Notes: a model not told the origin generated them from the sequence alone. A stretch of 64,000 nucleotides of DNA from Delphinus delphis (GCF_949987515.2 NC_082687.1:116727838-116791837), one strand, 5' to 3'; positions 29,965 to 43,543 are shown, counted from the first letter of the stretch. A program made the numbers and translations.

Positions 29965-30110
29965 ATGTAAGTCCGATTACATTATTTCTCTGCTCACATC
30001 CTCCAAACCTCTCTCTTCAGAGTAGATGCCAGATTCCTTACCATGACCTACAGGACCTGTGTGATCTGAACCTTTACCTCCCTGATATTATCTCCAGGCG
30101 GAGGGAACAG
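29965..30110 (+). repeat. L2-like relic
   Basis: 'tctgctcacatcctccaaac', 'ccagattccttaccatgacc', 'tacaggacctgtgtgatctg' and 'cctttacctccctgatatta' match the L2 coding/3' pattern. Confidence 0.5.
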
Positions 30111-31234
30111 CAAGTACAAAAGCCCCGGGAGTGTGCTTGGCATGTTTTAGAAACAGCAGGTAGTTTACAATGTCCTATTTTAATTGATGCCTCTTAAACA
30201 TCTTCTTCATAAATCTTTGTGTACGCATTGTTTCTGGTTTGATGTGAAACCTCAGTTCCCTGCCTACTCATTTCTTTCTTGGTTGTAGGAACTTCAGCCC
30301 TTGAAGAACTCAGTCAAAGCCAGATCATTCCTCACTACCCCCCAAAATGCCTGAGAATTCTGTTTAGGAAGGGGAAAAGATCCAGCCAGGAAAATTTAAG
30401 AAGGTTCCCAGTTACATTCAAATTGGAATTTCACCTATTTGATATTCCCCTCAGGATGCCTGGTATCCTTTCAATCTTACCTCCAAGGCATATTGTATTG
30501 TATTGTTTTTGAGGTTTAGATTGTCTAAGCATGCCCTGTAGTAACGAGTAGGTTCTTAACAAGATTTTACTTTGCAGGATTTAATCCATTGGCTTTCTTG
30601 CTTGGCTGCCTTTGGCTAAAGCTCACTGTTTGGTTGGACCTCCCTTGCCTGTGGCCCTACACCATGGTGCTGCCTATCACAGGCATTAGTAATTTCCTGT
30701 CTTGGCTGGAGGCCCTCACAGAAGCCATATTTTCGTTGCATATATTTGTTCCTGATGTTTTGGTCTTAGGTCTCAGCAGAACTGTGGTTCTTTCTGAAGG
30801 TCATATGATACTGTTTTCAGGGGAGGTATTAGTCCCACAGATAATTGGGCCTTTTGATCTCCAAGATGAGTAGGTTGGCCACATCTTTCCTTCCAAACCA
30901 GTGAACACTGTATTAAGTAGGGCTTGTTGGTAAATTCAGTGTGTCAGGAACTCACAGCCAACTAAGGGACCAATGAGCTAATAATAACAACAACACAGGT
31001 ACCTCTTATTAGAAGCCAGATAGTTAATAGACATTAGAAATCAAAGCTCAAAAAATATTACCAGGCTATCTGAATGCTTACGTACGTACTGGTATCAGTA
31101 AAGTGAGCAAACCCCAGGTGAGATTGCTATCCGTAGTGAAACAGGCTAAGACATTCATTTGGAGGAAACGGGACAGTTAAATGCCAAGGGAGGCTTGGCT
31201 AGGTGTCCTCTGTACTAAAATTAGAATTCTGAGA

Positions 31235-31615
31235 TTGCCATTTTCCAACTTGGCAAGCCTTAAAAAAAAAAACCTTCATATCCTTTAACACTGTAATTCC
31301 ACTTCTAGGAATCTATCCTAGATTTAGAAAAAAGTGTTAATTGTAATGAGGGAAGAAAATGGAAATAAATGATGTCCAACTGAATGGAAATGTATAAACA
31401 AATTATGTCCACTTAGGTTATTATGCAGATTTTTAAATTTATGTGTATGAATAATTAGGCAATAACATAAGAAGTAAAAAATATATTATGTATAAATAGG
31501 GTACAAAAGTATCAAAATTTTGTTTTAAAAAACTATACATAAACTATACATACTGAAAAGAAATGTATCTTTGGATGTTGAAATTTTAGTATTTTTCTTT
31601 CTGCTCTTCTGTATT
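31235..31615 (+). repeat. Old L1 ORF2-end/3'-UTR, sense
   Basis: 'ccacttctaggaatctatcc' and 'ggttattatgcagatttttaaat' with a long A-rich 3' stretch match an old L1 3' end. Diverged. Confidence 0.6.
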
Positions 31616-31630
31616 TTATATTTTTCTTTT

Positions 31631-31891
31631 TTAAAATATCTCTATCGGAGTATTGGAGCTTTACAATGTTGTGTTAGTTTCTGCTGTACCACAAAGTGAA
31701 TCAGCTCTATGTATACATATATACCCATATCCCCTTCCTCTTAAGCCTCCTTCCCACCCTCTCTATCCCATCCCGATAGGTCGTCACAAAGCACGGAGCT
31801 GATCTCCCTGTGCTATGCAGCAGCTTCCCATTAGCCATCCAATTTACATTTGGTAGTGTATATATGTCATTGCTACTCTCTCACTTCGTCC
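31631..31891 (-). repeat. L1 3' end, antisense, 5'-truncated
   Basis: 'tattggagctttacaatgtt', 'tgtaccacaaagtgaatcag', 'ccctgtgctatgcagcagct', 'tgtcattgctactctctcac'; the same truncation type as 17635-17923. Approximate duplication tatatttttctttt (31617-31630) and tataatttttcttt (31892-31905). Confidence 0.88.
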
Positions 31892-32289
31892 TATAATTTT
31901 TCTTTAATGAGTTTCCAACATCTTTTTTAACAAGAAGTGGTAAAGCACTGATTTTTAAAGTACTAACACAAGAGTTCCTATTAGCAGAGAATGATCAAAC
32001 CAGTTTAATTATGAATTACCATTTAAACAAATTATTTTAAGACAAGGGTATCATATTAGGGGATTCGGTTCAACAGTACTTTTTGAATATCTTTTTCTTC
32101 AAATTTCAAAATATTAACACCTTGTAAAATTCCATAGGATGAGAGGTGAAACACGAATAATTATATTTCTGTAATTCTGCTTTTTCCCTTTAACAAGTAT
32201 ATGGACTGAAGCAAGAACTAGGCAATAAGCAAGAAGGGCCCTTGAGCAGGAGGGAAAGAGACAAAGGGAACTTGTTCTGTACTAGGCCA

Positions 32290-32430
32290 TGCTTTTTAGA
32301 AGGGACCTTATTTCATTCTAGCAACAATTCCGTGAGGCTTCGTGTATATCATCTTATTGGACCTTAACAGCAATCCTATGAGGCATGTCATAGATGAGGA
32401 AACTGGGGTTCAAAGAGATTCCCTAATCTG
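32290..32430 (+). repeat. MIR relic
   Basis: 'ccttaacagcaatcctatga', 'ggcatgtcatagatgaggaa', 'actggggttcaaagag': the MIR core and 3' half. Confidence 0.6.
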
Positions 32431-34789
32431 ACCAAAGATAAACATATAGTAAGAGAAAGGTCCTCCATTCTATTGTCATTGTGCTTCGTTGATAGAATAC
32501 CCCTGACCCACACTCAGAGCCTTGAATAGCCTCATTTTTAAACAGAATTAAGCCACACTTCTTAGTCTGTTTTCTCATCCTAAGGGACATATTACACACA
32601 AACATTAGAACATGAGAGAAAGAACACTAGAGCAATGGCAGTGGGAAATGAAAGCTGACAAAGGAGTAGGACACCCCCCCCAAAAAAAACCACCTATTAC
32701 AAAGCACCCAAAAACTCAAAAAGCATAGTTATGTGGTAGTATAGAACAATTTTATGACAAGACATACAACTCTATGCAATGCTGAGGTAATTGTTATACT
32801 CAATACTTTATTTTCCATATACTCTGTAATACAGGAGGAATGTAGTACCTACAAGTTATTTTGCACAAAGGTCATCCTAATTCTCTTCTCCAAGGGTTCT
32901 GAATGGATGAGGTGTTTGCTTTTGTTGTTTTTGTTATACATAAGAATCTAGTAGAAGACTCACAAACACAAGGTGATTACTCAACTGAGGCCCCTCAGAA
33001 TAGACAGTATCCAAATATAGAACTTGTTTTTTGTTTAAGTAAAAGCCAAGAATAGACTTAACAGCTACTAAGTTACTGATAAACCTTGAAATATTTTGCT
33101 AGAACAATGTAGAAATGGAATTGAAACATCAAGTGAAGCTTTCTGTGCTACTGTGGTTTCAATTGAATGCTGCGCTTTGTATAAACACAACTTTTGTGGT
33201 TTAACTTTAGGCTGTTCTCTGCGGTCTTCCCATATAATGGGAACGCGTCAGAAGCACAGCTTCGCTTCCTGTGTAGGCTGGAAACTGTTAACTGCAAAGT
33301 TTGGAGATAGTCTCACAGAGCTCTTTGCCATATGTTAAACTAAACTTGATATGAAAAATATCATATCAGTTTCCAGTTTCCCAGAGCATTAAGAAGAAAA
33401 AAAAAGGAGCTCAAGCTTTATAAATATAAAAAGCATCTGTCTGCACAGGAAATTCTACTGTGTTATTTTGCAAATGATCCCTACTTATATTTACAAGAGA
33501 AATCAGATCTGATGAAGTAGTGATATATAGGAAGTAGCGCACCATTCTGTTCAGAATTTTTTAATATATGTTCATAACTCTGAATGGCTGCCTGGACTGT
33601 GAACTAACCATCATTGAACAGAGCTCTCAACAGCGCTGCCCAGTATGCTCCTAAGCATTTATGCTTCCAAGTGAAAGGAGATGGAATATTTTGATAGCAT
33701 GCTGCTAACTTAAACATTTCTGTCGGATGTCATTTTTGTGTTTCAATGCTCCCACCACTCTTTCCAATTCAGGAAGACTCATGAGCATTCACAAAATGTT
33801 TGGCACAGTTTTCATTCTGATTTTTTACTTCTCCTTGACTCTCTAAGCCTCTGCATAGACACTCGTCCAGATGCAAATATCCTTGAGTTCATCTTCAGTA
33901 GCCTTTTTAAGAATCCCTTTCTGTGACTTCCCTTCTACCTGCCTCCCCATTGTCACCTCTAATTTTGACATTTCTTTTGCTCTGAACCACCATTCCATGG
34001 CCCTCATAAGATTAACAGCTGAAACCCATACCCAGAACCCCCGTCATTCATGACAGTCTATGGAGGACTTCACGCTGCCTTTATAATATACCATATATTT
34101 ACCCGCCGCCCTCTCTCAGACTTGGCTGTACACCCTTTGGCTCACTTCATCAATTCGGTGCTCCAGCATTTAGCCTTGATGTCACTGATTGTTTTCTTGC
34201 CTCACAGAGAGTACTTAAAGACTTCCACCTGAATCTGTCTGCCTTTTTTATCTAATAGCCTATCCATGCCAGTACTACCAACTAAACTCCCCTTAACCAT
34301 GAAATGATAGTTTTTCTTCTGATTTCTTCTTTTTCACACCTTTATCTTGCCTAGTTTTCACTCAGTGTTCATTCTTTTACTAACTTAAGGCTTCTCTTGC
34401 TCTCAGTTCCATGTAATACCCTTCTTTCTTCCAATATCATATATTAATAACTATTACTCATCCATCACTAAGTATTGCCCACTTTTACTATTTTCACTGG
34501 TTTAAAAGTTGCTGTCTCTTCTATTAAGCTTTCACTTGCAGTTCCCTAAATAATTTTGAAAATATATATTAATCTCTCCGTGTGGTCTTGATGCTCTAGT
34601 CTTAAGACGAAGAAATAGCACCACTTCCTCCACAGGAGTCAGAAGGAGGGCACTCATGGTACACTGATAATTTTCATTAAAGAAAATTTCTAATTTTCAA
34701 ACTCCCTCAATTACTTCAGTATTTGTCTCTTTTATATCCTATTCTTCGTCCACCTGAACAGAGTGTACTGTAATTCAGTTCAGTTATGA

Positions 34790-35510
34790 TGCTAACCACC
34801 TGGCATTAGCATCAGACTCCACAGGTTTAAGGGCCTGGTTCTCAAGAAAACTGTCTTTACTTCAGATGCCAGCCCCAAGTGGCCAGGGGATATGCCCCCA
34901 TCCCCCGGCCACCCATACTTCTGACCAACTGGCTACAAATTCAGGTGTCCCCACTATCTCTTCAAGTTCAATAATTAGCTGGAATGACCCACAGAGACTC
35001 AGGAAAGCACTACAATTATGATTACAGTTTTACTATCAAGGATACACAGAGGGCAAGGTTTGGGAAAGAACACAGAGCTTCTTTGCCCGCTTATGGGGAA
35101 ATCAGGGCATATCACCCTCCGGGCACATCAATGTGTTCACCAACCAAGAAGCTCCACTGACTTTCAGTATCCAGGGTTTTCATTGGGATTTCATTACATG
35201 GGCATGTTTCATTAAATCATTGGCCACATGATCGAACTCAATTTCCAGCCCTCTCCTTCTTCCTCTCCTTCAGAGGAGCTCAGTTTGATATCACATGGTT
35301 AAAGCTTCAAACCCTCTAATTAATTACATGACTGGTCTTTCTGGCTTAGCCTATCCCTATTTGGAGTCATCTCATTAGCATAAACTATGTAGGGTCCAAA
35401 GCATAAACTATTAGGACCCACCATGAATAACAAAGAACTTCTATCACTAGGGAAATTCTAAGGGATTAGAGTTTTCCTCCCAGGAACCAGAGACAAAGAT
35501 CTGTCAAATT
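34790..35510. repeat. LTR-like ancient interspersed repeat, copy 2 (longer)
   Basis: Related to 4745-5100, but extends further left: 'tcaataattagctggaatga', 'ccacagagactcaggaaagc', 'gattacagttttactatcaa', then the shared 'gaactcaatttccagccctc', 'gacccaccatgaataacaaa' and 'cctcccaggaaccagagaca'. Looks like an old solo LTR; family not assigned, no coding content. Confidence 0.6.
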
Positions 35511-35726
35511 CTTTAGTAACAACAATCCTCAAGATGGTAAATAGCCAAAGATTTTTTTACCACTTCCCTTGCAAGACAAATGCTCCAGGCTCTCACTCTG
35601 AAATTTAGGATTTAACAGCTTTTATCTTTGGACCTCAGATGAAACTGAAACTAAAATAATTGCATTTTCACATCCTCTTAATTGTTCATTGGCTAAGCTG
35701 CATGATTATGCAAAAGCCAGCAGATC

Positions 35727-35772
35727 TGTGGCTTCTATGTTTGTCAGGCTGTGGCTTCTATGTTTGTCAGGC
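35727..35772. repeat. 23-bp perfect tandem duplication
   Basis: The unit starting tgtggcttctatgtttgtca occurs twice head to tail (35727-35749 and 35750-35772) without mismatch. Confidence 0.95.
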
Positions 35773-36109
35773 AGGGATAAGGGAATCTGGACTGAGTTTG
35801 GAAACTCAGAAGCCTCGGCCCCAGTCTGCATAGATGTACCACAGAGGCTTTCGCTCAAATGGAAGGTCCTGCCAGTTACCCAGGGTAGTGAAAGGGTGGC
35901 TAAGGCACCTCCTCACTCACAGAGCCTCTGTCCTAGTTTGAGTTTTGCAGAGTTTTGCACATCTCTCTCCCTCTTCTTTCCTAGCAAAACTCTCTCATAA
36001 AACTAGTTCTAAGGAGAAAGCACATGACACAAAACAGCTTAATGAATTGTTTTGTTACACTTGGTATTGAAAAAGAAGATGAACCCTTTTTTAAAAAAGT
36101 ATTCATCTT

Positions 36110-36490
36110 CTCTGTGATGGATAATTTTACAAATTCCATGGTAGGCCAGGATAACATTTAACGCTGGATAAACGTTATTGTAGATGTTTCTGGGAAGATA
36201 CTTTTTGATGGGATAACATTTAAGTTAGTAGATTGACTAAATCAGATGACCCTTCATAATGTGTGTTAGCCTCATCTGATCATTAAAGGCCTGAATGGAA
36301 GAGGAAAGGCCAGAAAAAGAGGAAATTCTGCCAGCAGGCTGTCTTTGAACTCAAACTGCAACCCTTCCCTTGTATACTGGTATTTCTCCAGCATATCCAT
36401 CTACCATACACACACACACACACACACATGCGCATGAACACGTCCTTTGGTTCTATTTCTCTGGAGAAAGCTAACTAATTCACTCAATAT
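36110..36490 (+). repeat. Ancient interspersed repeat with internal (CA)n, family not assigned
   Basis: 'ggataaacgttattgtagat', 'gggataacatttaagttagt', 'gttagcctcatctgatcatt', 'aaattctgccagcaggctgt', (CA)n at about 36409-36429, and 'tctatttctctggagaaagc'. The order matches a common mammalian repeat I cannot name. Confidence 0.5.
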
Positions 36491-37257
36491 TGTGTAATAA
36501 CACAATATCAAGTGCCCATAATTGATTAGAAAAATGTGCTTTCATTCTACATACCAAAGAAATAAATTATACTTACCTGATCTAATCTAATAATGAGCAT
36601 GTCGGTATTTATGGTCTGCATTCTCACCTGAGCCCTCTGACCATGAAAGCGGAATGGTTACAAGCCATCTCTAGGCCTTTACATTTCCCATGAAGTGCCT
36701 TGTTCTCTATCAATTTTTTTTTCCTGCATTCTTACTCAACTGGCAAATGAAATGAGGCACAAAGGAGTAAGGCTTTTATACTTTACTTCAAGGACAGTAT
36801 GTATGAATCGCCAAATTTCTGTACAAAATATCCTATTGGTTTCTTATGTTTCTTAAGAAGTAACAATGCGAAAGAAACATGTAATGGGAAATAGCCACTC
36901 ATTTACATCTCCAAAGCTCATTAAAGTGTAATTGAAACATAATGGATACATACGCTAAAGTGTATTTTTAAATGCCTATTGAATTTCAAGGAATACTTGA
37001 AGTGTTTTATCATATTCATTGAATATTCTAGAAAGCATTTTACTTCATGTATATATGCAAACTAAAACATTTTTAATAGTCTCTATTCATTTTAATTATT
37101 TTATAAATAAGAAAAGCTTACCAAATTTAGTTCACTTTAAAAGGAAAAGAAATCAACTACCAAAAATTAGCATAATATGTAACATTTGAAATGATAAATC
37201 TCTGTCAATTAAAGTCAATAAGTACAAGATTAAATCAAAATGGTAAATAATTTTATT

Positions 37258-37370
37258 ATATATTTATTATAAAATATATAATTTTATAACATATATAAAT
37301 GTGCATATATGGGTGTATAAATGTGCATATATGTGCCTGTGTATTTAGATATATAGATCTATATAAATAC
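37258..37370. repeat. AT-rich low-complexity stretch
   Basis: Dense TATA/ATAT words, with tataaatgtgcatatatg occurring twice within 30 bases. Confidence 0.8.
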
Positions 37371-37711
37371 AAAAAACACTCTAAGATATTGTTACTTCTT
37401 ATTAACTGGTTTTTTAATACCATTTAGAACTTAAAAGCAATGGATTTGATAAGTTTGGAAGGCAAGGAGCGTTAGCTGAACTAACTCTTACATGAGTGCA
37501 GTTGTTTATAACAAGTTTAATCTGAAATTAGAGTCAACAAACCTAACGGTTTTGAGCATTCACTCACTCTATACCTGTATACAATTGCTTGGCCTCACAT
37601 TAAAGTGGCTTTTAACTCCACTTTCTGTTAACGCCAAAAAAACTGTCAATTCTAGAAATATTTATTTAATTTTGTTCAGTTTCTCTTTAATTTAATAATA
37701 ATAATGTTAAT

Positions 37712-37924
37712 TTTTTTTTTTTTTTTTTTTTTGCGTTACGCGGGCCTCTCACTGTTGTGGCCTCTCCCGTTGCGGAGCACAGGCTCCGGACGCGCAGGCT
37801 CAGCAGCCATGGCTCACGGGCCCAGCCGCTCCGCGGCATGTGGGATCCTCCCAGACCGGGGCACGAACCCGTGACCCCTGTATCGGCAGGCGGACTCTCA
37901 ACCACTGCGCCACTAGGGAAGCCC
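37712..37924 (-). repeat. CHR-2-type SINE, short poly(A) form
   Basis: Antisense copy: poly-T of about 22, 'cgcgggcctctcactgttgt', tRNA-like head ending 'cgccactagggaagccc'. Duplication aataatgttaat (37700-37711) and aataacgttaat (37925-37936), one mismatch. Confidence 0.94.
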
Positions 37925-38109
37925 AATAACGTTAATATTATCGTTGCTTCTATTTTCTATGTATCTAACATTTCTCTAAAGTTGAGCAGCCTTACCTCCC
38001 AATTTATAGTGATAACAGTTTACGTGTAAATAGGGAAGATTTTCACTTTTGCAGATGGGCCTCAAGACATACAAACAGACACTCAAAGAGAAAGAGAAAA
38101 GCTCAAGAG

Positions 38110-38120
<11 letters not shown>

Positions 38121-38182
<62 letters not shown>
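38121..38182. repeat. (AC)31 microsatellite
   Basis: Uninterrupted AC units from 38121 to 38182, the longest pure dinucleotide array in the window, preceded by an interrupted acacat stretch. Confidence 0.98.
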
Positions 38183-38185
<3 letters not shown>

Positions 38186-39040
38186 CCCATTTGATCCTCT
38201 GTTTACAGAATGACAGACAAGTGAGTTCATTTTCCAGATAGAGTTAACTCGTTCACATATCATTTAAAAAAATAGAATGGAAGTCTTGCTAGATACAGTA
38301 AACCTTTCCCTGCCTTCTAACTCGGCCTGTTCTGCACGTGATTTGCTTATCTCCTTGTGCTCTAATGAACTGACATCCACAGAGTATAGGGCACTTTACA
38401 TTAGATGGTTCCAGTCAGTGATGCTAATGTTCATATATCAGCTTTTTGTAGGTTTTTCTTTCTTCATCTTCAGAGATAAAGCTCAAGATATTAGCCATTT
38501 CTGGCTGCTACTCTCTGCCAGATATGTCAGTGTAGTGCAGTGTGAGCGAGGCTAGGTTTGCATCCAGATAGGCCTGGGTTTAGATACTAGCTCAGCTGTC
38601 TTCTAGGTATCTGGCTTGTCTGACTATAAAATAGGGATCGTAATATCCGCCTCCTTATGCGTGATGAGATTAAAAATATATAAGAGCCACCACATATTGA
38701 GCATGCAATATATATGTGTTCCTTGTCACCACCCTCTACAACATTCACACTAGAAACATTGCACCATCCTGCTTCTGACCTCTTCCTTCCTGTCATCTGT
38801 GATCTAGGCATCTACATAACCAGGAAGGTTTGAATTATGTCTGAACCAAAAGTCAATGATTATAATAGAAATGTTTATTAGAATAAATAATTCTAAGTGT
38901 ACACTGACTATTAGCAGAATAAAGAACGTAAGTCTAAGGGCTGAGCAATTTTGACCTTTAAGTAGGTAATATTTGAGATGGTCCTTGAAAGGTGGATAGA
39001 ATTTAGCCTGAAAGACACATAGGTAGAGAAACATTCTTTT

Positions 39041-39346
39041 TCTTTAAGTTTGTTTTTGTTTTTGTTTTGGCTGTGTTGGGTCTTCATTGCTGCGCGTGGG
39101 CTTTCTCTAGTTGCGGCGAGTGGGGGGCTACTCTTCGTTGCAGTGCGTGGGCTTCTCATTGCAGTGGCTTCTCTTGTTGCGGAGCACGGGCTCTAGGCTT
39201 GTGGGCTCTAGAGCGCAGGCTCAGCAGTTGTGGCACATGGGCTTAGTTGCTGTGCGGCACATGGGATCTTCCCAGACCAGGGATCAAACCCATGTCCCCT
39301 GCATTGGCAGGCGGATTCTTAACCACTGCTCCACCAGGGAAGTCCC
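39041..39346 (-). repeat. CHR-type SINE, long form
   Basis: Antisense: (GTTTTT)n-like tail, 'ggctgtgttgggtcttcatt', 'ctctagttgcggcgagtggg', head ending 'ccaccagggaagtccc'. Imperfect duplication gagaaacattcttt / aagaagcatccttt. One internal module shorter than in the copy at 3449. Confidence 0.92.
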
Positions 39347-39684
39347 AAGAAGCATCCTTTACAGAGGAAATGGATGCCTGGCCTAAAGCATGAGCATTTG
39401 GAGAATAAGGAGTAGTTCCATTTGTTCCTTAGAGAGTGTATGTGGGGGAAGATAAAACTCAAGAAGGAATATGGGCCTGTTTCATCAAGGATTCTGAGTG
39501 CCAGGTAAAGGAGTTTAACTTAGTGGAAAATAAGGAGTTGTTACTATTTTCTAAGCAAAGGAGTTTTGCTTTAGGAGGATTTTTCTGGTATTAGCATAAG
39601 AGATATAACAGAGTTGGGAGAAATAAAAGTGAACAGATCATTCAGGAAGTTATTAGAGTGGTTCAGGCAAAAAGTAACAGGGCC

Positions 39685-40255
39685 TAACCCTTACACATTG
39701 CTAGTAGGAGTGTAAATTTGTACAATCTCTATGAAAAGCAACTTGGCAATATCTATCAGTATTACAGATGCACAAATTTTCCTCAGCAATTCTACCTGCA
39801 AGAATTTATGCTCAGATATACTTGCAAAAGAGTGAACTGATGCACCCACAAGGTTATTCACAGTAGCATAAAAATCACAAGGACTTATTGGATAATTAGA
39901 GCAATCCATACAATAGAATTATAGTACATCTATACATTAAGAATGAGGAAGTCCCTTATGCACCCATTGAACAATTTCCAAGATTTAAGTTTAAAAAAAT
40001 CAAGGCATAGAACTGTGTGTCAGTTTGCTTCCATTTGTGTTTTAAAAATAAAAAAAGAAGAGGAGGAATACATATACATACTTGGTTTTGTATACATAGA
40101 ATATTTCAGGAAGAACACACACACCAATGATGTTGGTGGCTTCTTGGTAAAAGAACTGAGTGACTGAAAGACAGGAGGAAGAAGAAGATTTTTTACTGTA
40201 TACCTTGTTGTGCCTTTAGAATTTTATATGATGTAATATTACCTAGCCAAAATAA
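39685..40255 (+). repeat. Old L1 ORF2-end and 3'-UTR, sense
   Basis: 'cacattgctagtaggagtgt', 'ttatgctcagatatacttgc', 'aggttattcacagtagcata' and 'ttttttactgtataccttgt' are the standard succession at the 3' end of old L1s. Diverged, with no intact frame. Confidence 0.75.
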
Positions 40256-40454
40256 GTTTTAAAAGCAGTGAGGCCTAAAGTCAGAGTGGTAGCTATACGG
40301 TTAGAGAGAGAACGTATCAGAAGTTGGTAGTGAGGGATAAATTTTTATAAAGGAAGAATGTAGACATCCAAGAACAGAAATATGTGGAAAGTCTAGTACT
40401 AGTTTGTGCGCTTTAAGCAGAGAGAAGTTAAGAAATCATGCATTGCAGCCTGAG

Positions 40455-40570
40455 CCTTTGGGGAATATAATTATCATCCCATCTTTACAGATGAAGCATC
40501 TGAACATGTGGAAGTTTACTGCTTCACCCAAAGTAACAAGTGAGTGTCACAGTGAAGGTCTATGTAAAGC
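40455..40570 (+). repeat. MIR relic
   Basis: 'atcatcccatctttacagat', 'gaagcatctgaacatgtgga' and 'cacccaaagtaacaagtgag' follow the MIR core. Confidence 0.5.
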
Positions 40571-40790
40571 TTTAAATGGGAGCGATATTTAGAAAAGTAT
40601 AGAAAATTCCCTTCATAGTTGGAAGGGACGGGAGAAACCTGCCCTCCTCCCCTCTGCCTAGTAATCCACCAAATAAGGCAAATTTTCTTATTCAGCAGAC
40701 ACTATTCCCTAGACATTGGTGTTTAATGAAACCATTTCTAAAAACCCTTGCAGTTCTTTCAAAGTTCTGTCTGAGGCTTGCCTGATTGTA

Positions 40791-40817
40791 ATGGTGATGG
40801 TGATGGTGATGGTGACG
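40791..40817. repeat. (GGTGAT)n short tandem
   Basis: Four consecutive ggtgat units with a final ggtgac variant. Confidence 0.9.
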
Positions 40818-43543
40818 ATAATATCCAGGCAAATATTTTTAGAATTTTCCTTTAAGTCACTATGAAAATGTTGACCTTAGTAGAAGATGGAATCTAAACT
40901 TCAAATTTCATAACCTCATTAAATCTCCTTGTACCTGTTTATGTGTAGTTCTGGGTAGTTGCTGCTGTGTGAAAGGGTTGACAGTTTCAGAAAGGAAACA
41001 TTTTAAAACTCCAGTTCTTCTTAAGCTGATTTACCTAATTCCTCAGATAATTCACTTTTAGAAAATGTAACTCCTCATTACATTACAGTCTTACTTATAG
41101 ATTTGTATCTATAAATAAGTTATTTTAAAGGACTTACAGCTTAAAGCAATAATAAGAAACTAGACCAAATGTGGGGTTCCTACTACAATTATTTTTAAAT
41201 AGGTACTTGGTTTAGTTACAATCTTTTATGACCTCATCACCTTTCAGAAACCTCTGTCATGGTATTGTTCTCACTACAGTTGAAAGAGGCCCTCCACCTG
41301 CTAGCAGCTTTGGCAGTAGGTGGCCTCTAGCTGTGCTGACTCATAAGGGTTTGGAATCCTTTCTATTTCTTCTCTTTACTCATCTCTTCAGAAATGCCCT
41401 TCTAGTTATCTTGCTTTTAATTAAGTTTCGTTAGGCACCTTAGCTGACTCTTCTATCTGGGTTGGTCTCCTTCAAAGCCCTGAAAGAACTACTTCACTTC
41501 TGCTGTCTTGTGCCAAACATTTTATTCTTAAAATGTCTTTTTTTTAGTCAAAATAGTAAGCTGTGGCCTGTGTAGGCCCAGTCGTCAAGCAAGCCCTGGT
41601 ATTTTTCCTCTCATTGAAGGTATAGAGACCTCAGTGACTCGGTTAATACCTGGTGAGTGTTTATTCTTTAGTATTGTTCTTTCTTGTCCTCTGAGTTCTC
41701 ACTGTCTTCATAAATTTCTGTACAAAAGAGATGCTCCCAAAATCTGTCCGCATTTTACAAATCACTTTATTAGAGGGCCTGCCTTAAAATAAATAATTAA
41801 AAAGAAAATTTTTAATGTTGTTGAATGTTCAGAAATTTGACAACACTTAGTTCCTAGCTTTTAAAAACCTAGCTTTTCTCTACAAAATAAACATACGTCT
41901 TTGGCATGGTTATTTTTTGCCCCCAGGGTGAATTCAGCTTTATGCGCAAACACAGCTAATTGAAATCTCCTGATGATGAAGCTGTTCTTTGTGATTACCT
42001 AAATGTAATTCATTCACATAGCCAAAATCAGATTTTCATGTGGGTCCATTTACTTGAAGGATTCTCTTTTTTTAATTCTGTCAGGTGTTTTTCCGTTAAA
42101 TTAAACACCTTAAGGGAGGTTTAATTTCATCTCCTCTCTACATCTTCATTATGCTGTGGAGGCAGTGCTTTAAAACTAAGAAACAAAGTGTTTTCCACTA
42201 GGAAAAAAAAAAAATGGTTTTCATTGCAAAATTGAATATAACCTTTGTACTACATTGCTGCTTAAATAAGGATTTCTCTTAATTAATCATTTTTAAATCT
42301 ATCATAAGCTGTAACTATTCATTATCCTGTCACTTTGTAAGTCTAATAGAACAAGAACAGCTGTTGTCTAGTCTCTAAATAACTGCAACAGAGTCTTTCA
42401 GAGTAATGCAGAGACAATATCAGAACAGCACACCCAAAGTACACAACGCAAAATTCACTGAAAATTGGTGGTCTGAGAGCTGTAAGCACTCTTGTGCGTG
42501 TAAACATTTGTTCAGCAGCTCAAGTAATGGCAATGCATTAAACCAATAGAATTACTTCCTCTGGTACCCAAAAGAAATGTTAAATCATTAGCTTGTAATA
42601 AAAGGGCTGAACTTGCAGTTCTGAATGTATAGCCAGAAAAATTAAGTGAGAGACATAAATGTTATAAGAAAGACAAATGTTCCAAGCTAAATTGCTTTAA
42701 ATTACATTGACCTCATCACTGTACCTTTGCAACCTGTCCCTAATTGAGAGCAATTGATTTACCCCTCCAGCTCTCCTGTAAAGCCCATCAGATCCCAGAT
42801 TCAAAATGTTAGGGGTCCCTTGCCAAATTATTCTGCAATTGAGCTTTCCTTTGAGATTCTTAAATGATGATTAAGGCACAAGCCAGGTAGAAAAACGGCA
42901 CTTAATGAATTTAAGTCTTAAAAATGAAAGTGACATTTTTTTTTTACTTCCATTGGGCAAGGTGATAAAATTAATGAAAATGATTTTTAGCGTAAAACAG
43001 TTGTAACAGCACAAAAATATGGAAGATATAAGCAACAAAGTGAGCTGTGAGTGAGACCAACCACCGTGAAAAAAATTTCAAATGTCTCACCCACGTCCCA
43101 GATCAAATGATCAAGTTTCTGGAAATAAGGAGAATTTGTGAGGAAGACTTTTGGAGAGAGTTGTGCTGTGCAGTGAGCATGATCCCCACCACTTTCTACC
43201 CACAGGAGAGCAGAGGGTGAAGGACTGCCCTGCTGCTCATCTTAGCTCTGGCGTGAGGGTCACCAGAACGGTCAGAGAGCTCCTGGTATGTGTTCCCAGA
43301 AGCGGGACATATTGGGCTGCTGTCTGCCTCATGACTCATAAAACTAAAGCATGAGAGAGAGATTGGCTAAAATGGTCTTTGTCAAAAGAGGAGGGAGCCA
43401 CATCGAAGAGTATATGCCCTCTTTTCCAAAGTCAGATCAAAGGCCCCTAAATCTCAGGGCCCAGCTGTAGAATTCTTAGTAGGAATGTTACCTGGGAATC
43501 TTTTTAAAAGGGCTCCTGACAAGGAACTGAGGGAGGCACTAAC

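Noticed and set aside
30279..30873. Two consecutive + strand frames (77 and 94 codons)
   Set aside because: No family resemblance, no splice structure, and partial overlap with old repeat sequence; treated as chance.
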